Below, one piece after another: positions 46,404 through 54,572 of a stretch of DNA of 64,000 nt (within the stretch, counting starts at the first letter, position 1; each line of letters begins with the position of its first letter). The stretch covers positions 36,739,652 to 36,803,651 of the forward strand of contig CM065680.1 in assembly GCA_017654935.2 (NCBI GenBank), in the 5' to 3' direction. The notes beneath the pieces were generated by a model. The model was not told the DNA's origin, made no database searches, and saw nothing but the letters and a program-made list of their open reading frames with translations. The position numbers and the translations under genes are program-made. This DNA comes from Phymorhynchus buccinoides. Lineage: Eukaryota; Mollusca; Gastropoda; Neogastropoda; Raphitomidae.

Positions 46404-48857
46404 ATGTCGTCACTCGACCCTATCCCTACTCCAATTCCTTCTGTTGTTGTGTCGGGTTCTGTTACGCCCAAGCAAGGGCGTGACGATAAAGGGAAGTTCC
46501 TCCCTGTTTCTTCTTCGGCTAGCTCTAAGAAAGAGCCCAAGTCTAGACCATCTAGTTCTAAGAAGAGGAGTCTCTCCCCCCCTCCCACTCTGCTTTCCCC
46601 TATCCTTGAGTCGCAAGAGCAGGTTATTACTGTGGTCGATTCGTCATCTCTCGTTGCAGAAATGATCGCAGGTTTTCACGACAAGGGTATGGTGTTAGTC
46701 CCTGCCTCTTCTCTAACTTCTCACTTAGTTGAATCGAGGCCCACCTCAACACTGACTACTCAGACTAGACAGACTTCTCAGGCCAATCCCACGGATGAAG
46801 TTGGATTCTTAGCGGATCCTTATGGTCAGGACACACTCCCAGACGGTCCCCGAGATTATTTTGCCGTTGGGGACGAAATTCCAGCCGTTATTTCGCCCGG
46901 CCAACTGGCCCGCATGGAGCGGCACACAGGCATTTCAGTTTCCCCACTGGACCCGGACCCGTACACGGACAGCTACCGCCCTTCACCGGCCCGCACGGGT
47001 CCCCGCACGGCCGGTCCGACCCGCCCGTCCTCTGACTTCCCGTACGAAGATTTTCAGCGGACACGTGAGTTACAAACCGCCCGTACGGGCAACGGAAAAC
47101 CCAGACTCTCTCTCACGGACAGAAAACCAGAACTCTCTCAAAGCATGATCACACAAGTGAGTGCTTCTGCCCGGTCCGTTCACGGTACAGATACCGTGTC
47201 CGCTACCGCTGGCCCGTCACCTGTTCAGCCGTTCACGGCTCCCGCTCGGCCGTCACGGCCCGTCCGGTCCGGTCACGGCACACCCGTGACCGCTACCCGA
47301 CCCGTCCGCAGCAGAAGCGACGGCTACCCGTTCGACGGCAACGGTTTCAACGGCAACCGTTGTGATGACAACCGCTACTACGGCTCCCGTGATGACGGCT
47401 CCGTTCCGGCCTCCACTGGCCGTGAACACCCCTCTGCGAGGAGAAACCCAACGGATGGATTGCCTTCTGGTCATCCCTACGGGCAAGACTCAAACTTTCG
47501 GCGAGATTCATCCGCGGAAAATGAATTTTACCCGTCTGAATACGAGGGTTTTGATGACTACGAGACTTACGATGACCCAGGTGTGCGTCATCGCTCTCAG
47601 TACACACCACGGACCCCTCTTCGGTCTCCTACCAATGACCGTCAGGAGACGGAATCTGCCTCTCTTCAGGACCATGAGATCCCCCAGGATGAACTCCCTG
47701 TGCAGATGGAGCCCATCCCTTCAACTGGGAACTACCAGGGGTACTTGCATATTCTCCAGCCGTTCTGCAGTGACATTAAGCCCATGTCCCAGCCCAACAA
47801 GCAACGGCCTGACCAGCCTAATCCGTTTGGACAACTTCTTACGGAGAAAGAACCCCGCCTCGCCTTGCATACGTCGCCTTTCATCCGTCAGATTATTCGG
47901 CGGACAGATGCTGACTTGTGGACTACTCCCCCTCCAGTGGAGCAGGAGGACGAAGACACCCCTGCCGCTATGTACACTCCAGAAGCTATCCCTTCTGCCC
48001 CGGGACAGTTCATCAAGAGAGAGTTCTTTCCCCCATTCCAATTGGCGAACTCTTTTGTGCCGTTGCCTTCCTTCTCAGATGTGTCAACAAGTGAACGCAC
48101 AAGTCTGGGCTACAGAGCAAAGAACAGATTCGCTCTTGTCGACATCTCCCAACAGTCGTTCAACAACCTCGAACGTTCTGTGTTCTCGATTCTAAGGGCA
48201 TCTTCACTAGCCACCTCTATGCTCCAGTCCCTGCCGCAAATAGTGGGCTCTACCCCAACCAAACAGCCTGAAGACTTTCAGTTGAGTCAGGAGATCGATG
48301 AGCGAGCTCTTGGTGTCGCTCTCGCTTCGCTCTCCCAGGCGGTCAACTCTATTGCCTATGTCGCTTCGTCGTCCAAGACTCAGCTCGCTGCCCTATACAG
48401 AGACTCAGTGCTAGCGAAATCCAGCGTTTCTCTGTCCACCTTCGAAAGATCGAAGATTCGCTCCTGTCCTTCGACATCCTCTTCGACCTTCCACCCGGCC
48501 TCACTCAAGGAGACCCTGGATGAGGCGAAGAAACGTAAACACGAATTGTCTCAGGAGCACATCATGAGTTGGGCCCGACGTTCGGCGAACCGTGAGTTCG
48601 CTCCCCCGCCGGCAAAGCGACCTCGTCCTGATCAGAGACGGCCAAGTTACGTCCCTTCTCGGGGCATGGCTTCCAGAGGACGCTCTTCCCACCAACCGTC
48701 CTCTCGCCAACACGCTCATCCTCCGCGCCCCCCTCACCAGTTCCAACCCTCCACCTCGCCCCGTGGGGTCTCATCCTCTGGGCGGCGCGCTGGCTGGCCG
48801 GGTCATGCCCGGTATGCCCGAGCACCGTTCAGGGGACGGAAGCAGCATTTTCAGTAA
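46404..48857 (+). CDS. DIRS copy 2 ORF1, Gag-like protein
   Basis: 817 aa from the ATG at 46404. It equals the copy 1 protein except for Asn in place of Lys in the QAKPTDE/QANPTDE stretch. Pro/Ser/Arg-rich throughout with a basic end (RGRKQHFQ), consistent with RNA binding. No domain recognised from sequence; the Gag role is inferred from position. The RT frame is one base back (-1) relative to this ORF and remains open across its last codons. Confidence 0.8.
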   Translation: MSSLDPIPTPIPSVVVSGSVTPKQGRDDKGKFLPVSSSASSKKEPKSRPSSSKKRSLSPPPTLLSPILESQEQVITVVDSSSLVAEMIAGFHDKGMVLVPASSLTSHLVESRPTSTLTTQTRQTSQANPTDEVGFLADPYGQDTLPDGPRDYFAVGDEIPAVISPGQLARMERHTGISVSPLDPDPYTDSYRPSPARTGPRTAGPTRPSSDFPYEDFQRTRELQTARTGNGKPRLSLTDRKPELSQSMITQVSASARSVHGTDTVSATAGPSPVQPFTAPARPSRPVRSGHGTPVTATRPVRSRSDGYPFDGNGFNGNRCDDNRYYGSRDDGSVPASTGREHPSARRNPTDGLPSGHPYGQDSNFRRDSSAENEFYPSEYEGFDDYETYDDPGVRHRSQYTPRTPLRSPTNDRQETESASLQDHEIPQDELPVQMEPIPSTGNYQGYLHILQPFCSDIKPMSQPNKQRPDQPNPFGQLLTEKEPRLALHTSPFIRQIIRRTDADLWTTPPPVEQEDEDTPAAMYTPEAIPSAPGQFIKREFFPPFQLANSFVPLPSFSDVSTSERTSLGYRAKNRFALVDISQQSFNNLERSVFSILRASSLATSMLQSLPQIVGSTPTKQPEDFQLSQEIDERALGVALASLSQAVNSIAYVASSSKTQLAALYRDSVLAKSSVSLSTFERSKIRSCPSTSSSTFHPASLKETLDEAKKRKHELSQEHIMSWARRSANREFAPPPAKRPRPDQRRPSYVPSRGMASRGRSSHQPSSRQHAHPPRPPHQFQPSTSPRGVSSSGRRAGWPGHARYARAPFRGRKQHFQ

Positions 48858-48871
48858 AGCCCGCTCCTCCT

Positions 48872-50824
48872 TTGAAGGATCCGGCACTCTCGGCCAATTC
48901 AAGTGCCGGTTCCCTGTTGGAATGCCTTCCAGCATGGGAACGCTTGGTCGCGAGCCCCTGGATCCTTCAGGTGGTGCGGGCAGGCTTCCGGTTCCCGTTT
49001 TCTCGGGAACCTCCCCTGTCTTCCTCCCCCATCTCCTTCCCCCCCCCCTCGGACCCAGCGAAGCTCAACGTCCTTCAAAAGGAGATCGACTCCCTGCTCC
49101 AGAAGTCGGCCATCGTCCCGGTGGTCCCTACGGACCCTGGCTTCTACTCCAGACTCTTCGTGGTGCCCAAGAAGAACGGGGAGTTTCGTCCGGTCTTGGA
49201 CCTTTCCCCCCTCAACAAGTTCATCCGAACCCCAAAATTCAAGATGGAGACTGCCGCCTCCATCCGTCTGGCAGTTCATCCAAACGACTGGTCGACGTCC
49301 ATCGACCTCAAGGACGCCTACTTTCACGTGGCCATCCACCCTTCTCGACATCGCTTCCTGAGGTTCGTTTGGGGACAACAAACCTACCAGTTCGTGGCTC
49401 TGCCCTTTGGGCTATCCCCAGCTCCATGGATCTTCACGAGAATCGTCAAGGAGTTAGCCCGCCTGGCCAGGGCAAGATCGATCCGCCTGCACATCTACCT
49501 CGACGATTGGCTTCTGCTGGCCTCTTCCCGCAGTCTCTGCCGTTCCCACACAGACACCCTGGTCAAACTATCTCGCTCTCTGGGCTTTCGGATCCACGAT
49601 CAGAAATCAGATCTCGTCCCTTCAACCACCTTCTCCTACCTGGGAATGGTGTTCGACACCGTACGGTTTCGTGTCCAGCCAACTCAGGACCGAGTCCTCA
49701 GCCTGCTGAACTCAGTGACTCTTCTCAGACAGAGATCTTCGGCGTCAGCCCGGCAACTCCTCCGGCTTCTAGGGCTGATGGAGTCTGTTGCGGACCTACT
49801 ACCATTGGCCAGAGTCCACAAGAGGCCTCTTCAACGCCACCTCTCGGCCAGGGCAATCTCGCATGTGCCTCTCGATCACCAGATAGAGCTAGGCCCTTGG
49901 TTCCTCGAGTCGACAGCCCAATGGGCGAAGATCTCTTGGCTCAACGACGCAGTTCCCATCCGTCCGCTTCAACAGCAACGGTTCCTCCACACGGATGCGT
50001 CTACGGCTGGATGGGGAGCACATTTAGACAACGAGGAGGTCTCAGGTCTTTGGACCCCGTCGGAGTCCCTTCTACATATCAACCTTCTCGAGCTGGAGGC
50101 GGTTGCTCGAGCTCTCAAGGTGTTCGCCCCCCTCCTCTCGGACTTTTGGGTCACTGTCTGCGGCGACAACACCACAGCCCTTTCATACCTACGCCGCCAG
50201 GGCGGCACTCGCTCCGTGCTACTCTCAAAGAAAGCGGAGGAGATCCTGCTGTGGGCTCAAGCCAACCACACCTTCCTCTCTGTGGAATATGTTCCTGGAA
50301 GACTCAATGTTCTGGCGGACCAGCTGAGCAGGAAGGGCCAGATCCTCCCAACGGAGTGGACAATTGCACACCAATCTCTACTTCCTCTGTGGGAGTCCTG
50401 GGGCAAACCTCACGTGGACTTGTTCGCCACCAAGTACAACTCAAGGCTTCAGCTCTATGTTTCTCCTATGAGGGACCCCCAGGCACTGGCGCGCAACGCT
50501 TTCTCCATACCCTGGACAGGCATGTCGGCATATGCCTACCCCCCGACATCACTCCTTCCGAAGGTCCTGGAGAAATACTCCCGCGACAAGCCTCGGCTGA
50601 TCATCGTCGCCCCGTTCTGGGAATCCAGCCCCTGGTTCCCCGAACTAGTCAACCTGTCTCACACACCTCCCTTCCGGCTGCACCTGACAGACCGCACCCT
50701 GCTCCAGCCTCGCACAGGAGTCGGTCACGCAAGCCCAGAAACGTTTCAGCTGACCGCATGGCTACTATGCGGTCAGGCCTGCAATCACGAGGGATCCCAT
50801 CCAGAACCATTGACCTCATGCTGA
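48872..50824 (+). CDS. DIRS copy 2 ORF2, reverse transcriptase/RNase H/methyltransferase-like
   Basis: 650 aa from a TTG at 48872. No in-frame ATG was found near the start, and the frame stays open upstream into the end of ORF1, so expression may need -1 frameshifting or a non-ATG start. Residues 1-60 (LPAWERLVASPWILQVVRAG) are the usual DIRS RT lead-in. RT: VVPKKNGEFRPVLDLSPLN, DLKDAYFH, ALPFGLSPAPWIF, catalytic YLDD at 209-212. RNase H: Asp375 (TDAS), LLELEA, GDN, ADQLSRK. The end (PHVDLFATKYNSR, PWTGMSAYAYPP, IIVAPFWESSPWF) matches the Dam-methyltransferase-like segment of DIRS elements. It would copy the element RNA to DNA and remove the template. Confidence 0.93.
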   Translation: MKDPALSANSSAGSLLECLPAWERLVASPWILQVVRAGFRFPFSREPPLSSSPISFPPPSDPAKLNVLQKEIDSLLQKSAIVPVVPTDPGFYSRLFVVPKKNGEFRPVLDLSPLNKFIRTPKFKMETAASIRLAVHPNDWSTSIDLKDAYFHVAIHPSRHRFLRFVWGQQTYQFVALPFGLSPAPWIFTRIVKELARLARARSIRLHIYLDDWLLLASSRSLCRSHTDTLVKLSRSLGFRIHDQKSDLVPSTTFSYLGMVFDTVRFRVQPTQDRVLSLLNSVTLLRQRSSASARQLLRLLGLMESVADLLPLARVHKRPLQRHLSARAISHVPLDHQIELGPWFLESTAQWAKISWLNDAVPIRPLQQQRFLHTDASTAGWGAHLDNEEVSGLWTPSESLLHINLLELEAVARALKVFAPLLSDFWVTVCGDNTTALSYLRRQGGTRSVLLSKKAEEILLWAQANHTFLSVEYVPGRLNVLADQLSRKGQILPTEWTIAHQSLLPLWESWGKPHVDLFATKYNSRLQLYVSPMRDPQALARNAFSIPWTGMSAYAYPPTSLLPKVLEKYSRDKPRLIIVAPFWESSPWFPELVNLSHTPPFRLHLTDRTLLQPRTGVGHASPETFQLTAWLLCGQACNHEGSHPEPLTSC

Positions 50825-51837
50825 AAGCCAGGAGACAGAGTACAAACAGACTCTATGACATCAGGTGGGCCTCATGGTTCGAGTTCTGCTCTTCTCACGG
50901 TTTCCCCCCTCTGAACCCTTCAGCCTCTGAGTTCGCTCGATTCCTCTCTCACCTACATCTGGATAGGGGTCTTTCGGCTCAAACGCTCAACGGGTACAAG
51001 GCCGCTGTGTCTCATACTGTAGCTGTTTCTAGAGGCAAGAAGTCTCCCTCCTTCTCGAGTTCAATAGAGGTGTCGCATGTCATTGATGCAGTTCGCAACC
51101 TGTCGGTTACTCGGTCAGTTAGGTTTCCCCAGTGGGATATCTTCCTCGTCCTGTCATTCCTCAGGGATTACTGTGAACCCATGTCGTCTCTGTCACTCAA
51201 GCTCCTCACCTTTAAGACTGTCTTTCTGGTTTCACTCGCCACGGCTAGGCGTGTTAGCGGCGTCCACGCTCTTAGCGGTTTAGATAGCGACATCGAGTTC
51301 TCATCTGATCCCCAATCTGTGACACTGTCTTTTTTGCCAGAGTTTCGGGCTAAAAATCAGCCCTCCCAGACATCTTCTCCTTCTGTCACCATTCAGAGCA
51401 TCAAGCAGATCCTCTCACAGGATGATGAAGATAGGTTCTTATGCCCTGTCAGGGCTATTAAGTTCTACCTGAAGAGAACTTCCTCGTTTAGGGGGCAACG
51501 ACGTAGGCTGTTTATCTCTCTGAATGAGAGGTATGCTAAGGACATAATCAAATCCACCATTTCCCGATGGTTAATTTGTACTATTAAGCTAGCCTATGCC
51601 CACGCCGACAAAGCCTTGCCCCTCAACCCAATACGGGCCCACGAAATCAGGGCCATCAGCGCCTCTCTCGCCATGATCAAAGGTGTCCCCTTGTCCCACA
51701 TCATGGAGTCTGCATTCTGGCGATCCCAGTCCACCTTCAGCAGCTTTTACCTCAGGCATTACTCTGCCCGCAGACAGGACAACACCTTCGGCATCAGGAA
51801 GGCTGTCCTGGCTCAGACCCCGGTCTCCCTGAACTAA
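50758..51837 (+). CDS. DIRS copy 2 ORF3, tyrosine recombinase
   Basis: 359 aa from the ATG at 50758, overlapping the RT ORF by 67 bp. Catalytic residues: Arg164 or Arg165, His295, Arg298, Trp321 and nucleophile Tyr335. In this copy the same frame is open without a stop from 48592, so a longer product reading through the RT region in another frame is formally possible, but that upstream part has no recognisable domain. Confidence 0.92.
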   Translation: MATMRSGLQSRGIPSRTIDLMLKARRQSTNRLYDIRWASWFEFCSSHGFPPLNPSASEFARFLSHLHLDRGLSAQTLNGYKAAVSHTVAVSRGKKSPSFSSSIEVSHVIDAVRNLSVTRSVRFPQWDIFLVLSFLRDYCEPMSSLSLKLLTFKTVFLVSLATARRVSGVHALSGLDSDIEFSSDPQSVTLSFLPEFRAKNQPSQTSSPSVTIQSIKQILSQDDEDRFLCPVRAIKFYLKRTSSFRGQRRRLFISLNERYAKDIIKSTISRWLICTIKLAYAHADKALPLNPIRAHEIRAISASLAMIKGVPLSHIMESAFWRSQSTFSSFYLRHYSARRQDNTFGIRKAVLAQTPVSLN

Positions 51838-52063
51838 GGTAACGTGATGGGGTACTTGTGGTTTGTATGCATATTCATGCTTTGTTGGGGGGGGTATGTG
51901 GGTTTTATGTGATCGGCACATGTGGTCCCCCCCCCCGTTCCCGGGAGACCTGCCCATGGATACCCAAGCAATTGGCCCCTATGGGGTAGGCTGTATTGAC
52001 TAATTGTTGTTTTTTCTCTAGGAGTTCAACAATGTTTCTTGCCCACCTCCTCGTTGGCAATCA

Positions 52064-52162
52064 ACTCAGTTCGTAGTGAAACGGTAACATGATAGAATAG
52101 ATTGTTTGATTTAGATTAATATATCTATCTATTCTATCTATATACTTACCGTTTCACTACGA
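52064..52162 (+). repeat. DIRS copy 2 internal complementary region
   Basis: Same as 43311-43409. The halves are reverse complements of the first 40 and last 59 bp of this copy and meet at 52103/52104. Confidence 0.92.
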
Positions 52163-52219
52163 GTAAAGATTCCCTCCCATCCTCCCTCCTTTGTGAACCA
52201 TTGTTTTACTCAAGTTTCA

Positions 52220-52402
52220 GGAAAATTTATCCTGATTTGAAATAGCCGCTACGGAAGTGACGTCACCCGGATCATATCATCGGCTATATGCACGGTAACC
52301 GTGCCAAGGGAAGTGATTTTAGTCTTATTTAGACTATGTCTTTGGTAAATTGGCATTTGCCCCAAGTTGGAAGAGTAAACTCAGTTCGTAGTGAAACGGT
52401 AA
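52220..52402 (-). repeat. DIRS copy 2 right inverted terminal repeat
   Basis: Reverse complement of 46001-46183, with TGACGTCA at 52258-52265. Confidence 0.9.
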
Positions 52403-52555
52403 GTATATAGATAGAATAGATAGATATATTAATCTAAATCAAACATTTGGCAGGTGCAGTAATGATATACTGAAGCTACAATAATCTAGGATTATTGAAT
52501 GTGCCTCTCCACCCGAAAAAGCCTCAAAACTTCTCGAAATGGAATGCACCTCATA

Positions 52556-53960
52556 TTTCACAGGAATTAACTGGAATCAGAGTTTAAAACTTTATAAATG
52601 GTTTGATGTCACTGATAAAAGGACATAGGCAGAAAGTTGCAATATTAAAATTTAAAAACCCTAGCTTTTTTTTAATAAATCATATTTTCGTCGAAAGACA
52701 AATGGAGATGACAAATTTCAGATTACACTAAAACATTCATGTTCTCTCACTTAAAATGAGCAGAGGCAGATTTTGCAATTTGAAGGTGGGATTTAAGTTT
52801 TTATTGCATAGTATCAGAAAAAATGGACTGAACATGGCATATGAAGCATGCGTTTACAGGAACTTGAGATTGCACAGGTGAAATATTTTTTAAGAGCAAA
52901 ACTATTTGAACAGTGAAGATGAAATAAATACAAACAGTAGAATAATCAAACATTCAATAAACCAACCAACACACGTTTCTTTCATCACCCAGACAACATC
53001 AGGAGTGGACATGTTAACAGTGTATTTATTATAAATTTCAACCTGTCATTTCAAGATACATGAAAGGCATTAGAGGAGAGAATAATGGCCAAGGCAAGGA
53101 GACAGTCAGTGAAACAAATTTGAAACATAATCACAGGTATACATCACATTAATTAATAATATCAATAACATCAACAGTGTGTGTTAGGTGCCGTTACAAC
53201 AACTACTGTTACTCAGCTGCTTAAAAGCATAAACCATCAATGACTACACAAACCATTGATAGGTTGTGTTCAGATATCAACAGTTGGTGCAATGTACTTT
53301 CTCTAATCTCTCAACAAACAAATCGAAAAGTAGAGAGATTAGAGATATAGTTAACTGATTATTCCTGAATTATGCTGAGGGCAGCACTTCGTTGACAAAG
53401 GTACATTTATCTTACAAAAGCATATATTTTGAATAAAGATAATTTATTATCATTTACTTAATCCAGAGAATACCTTTAAGTAGTTCAAGCTGCCTTACAT
53501 AATGAATCCACACTTCAAAAACAATATCACTACAGCACCAGAAACAGGGTTATTTACTTCAAACTGGAAACTAACCCGTTTCCCTGTTACTACAAATTCT
53601 TTCTTCTTTTTTTTAAAAGTTTTTGCCTACTTTATAAAAACAGTACAATTTTGTTTTTAGTTCAGCAAAGACACTTTGTCCATTATTTTATCCAACAGGA
53701 AAAAATATATAATTTCTTGTGCGGTGCGCAGAATTACCATAAGGACAAATTCTCCAGCAGACAGTTCATTTAATGAATGTTTCATCTGGATGACAACTGT
53801 GCAGTTTCCAAATTCATTAACATTCTGAGCTGGTTACATCTGTATTCTCTTTCTTGGGACTCTGTGGCTAACAAACTCAGAAAATGCTATACCATGAACT
53901 GGCTTGGTATGTCAACAAAATGGTTATGTCAAAAATGCATTTTCAGACTGTTGTCGTTCC
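52556..53960. other. Non-coding stretch, nothing recognised
   Basis: AT-rich DNA after the mariner right end. No ORF or repeat family recognised. Confidence 0.4.
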
Positions 53961-54572
53961 CTGGCTTAAACTAAAGACTCCGGGGATCATCCCAACAGCC
54001 GAACCAATTGAACACTATGATCAGGCATGAAAACTACTGTTCCCCCAAAAAGAGGAGATTTTTTTTAGCCGAGAAATCCTTCCACCCGAATTTTCAGCTG
54101 ACGTCAGAAGTTGTTTTTTTCCGGCACAAATAACTAACATCAGAACTTTTGTTCAGTGGGGGGGGCCTAATCTGTTCCAAAAAAATGGAAATGGCGGAGC
54201 TATTTTCATGCCTGATATAATTTCTTCTTCTTTTTCACCCATTAGGCTTGCTCTTCAGACGCCATTTTGGAAGTGATGACGTCGGGAGGAGGAGAAGGCG
54301 CGAAATGATGATCGTGCCATTTAAAGACCCAGCATGCCGAGTTTTTATTTGATTTTCGATTTTTTATTTTTTTTAGGCGGATTTTTTTTTTATAGGCGGA
54401 GATTGGTCGATTTCGGAAAAAAATTAGGCGGAGAAAACGGAGATGTTTTCATGCCTGATGATGCAAATACACCATCTAGGAATGAGAGAGAACATTATGT
54501 GTGTGACCGTTTTTGATTACCCCACCACGTGGGCAGCCACACTCCGACTTCTGAGGATATTTTCAGACTGAT
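53961..54572 (+). repeat. Interspersed repeat family B, interrupted copy
   Basis: Same family as 14798-14960. The left part is 53961-54021 and the right part 54458-54572, split by the element at 54022-54457. Confidence 0.75.
54022..54457. mobile_element. Inverted-repeat element with CAGGCATGAAAAC ends, 5-bp duplication
   Basis: The ends CAGGCATGAAAAC and GTTTTCATGCCTG are perfect inverted repeats. ATGAT flanks both sides (54017-54021, 54458-54462), and the related uninterrupted repeat at 14798-14960 confirms the empty site. An internal TTTTCATGCCTG ending at 54214, after GGCGGAGCT, repeats the right end, so the 436 bp may hold a nested or partly duplicated unit. No ORF. CAGG ends suggest hAT, but the duplication reads as 5 bp, so the superfamily is open. 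Confidence 0.8.

Larger units (their letters stand above)
45985..52444 (+). mobile_element. DIRS-type tyrosine-recombinase retrotransposon, copy 2 (6460 bp)
   Basis: Same structure and orientation as copy 1. Inverted terminal repeats are at 46001-46183 and 52220-52402, and the internal complementary region at 52064-52162. All three ORFs are open, so this copy looks potentially active. It is inserted in the right inverted repeat of a mariner-like element. The flanks differ from those of copy 1, so the two are separate insertions rather than a segmental duplication, although ATTT follows the right end in both. Confidence 0.95.
44803..52553 (-). mobile_element. Mariner-like element remnant, split by DIRS copy 2
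   Basis: Left sequence 44803-44992 and right sequence 45907-45984 plus 52445-52553 form a long imperfect inverted repeat. Near 44806 and (inverted) near 52550 both read AAGGTGCA or AGGTGCA, then AGAAGTTTTGAG-CTTTTT, a TATCATTAC or CATCATTAC block, then the CTTTGAAGGAGAC and ACTGCACGC blocks. TA flanks both ends (44801-44802, 52554-52555). Without the 6460-bp DIRS copy the element is about 1.3 kb, normal for mariner. A transposase fragment is in the left half. A family D repeat lies at about 45526-45655. Confidence 0.8.

Noticed and set aside
37231..52444. Segmental duplication as the source of the two DIRS copies
   Set aside because: Flanking DNA differs on both sides and copy 2 has its own target inside a mariner repeat.
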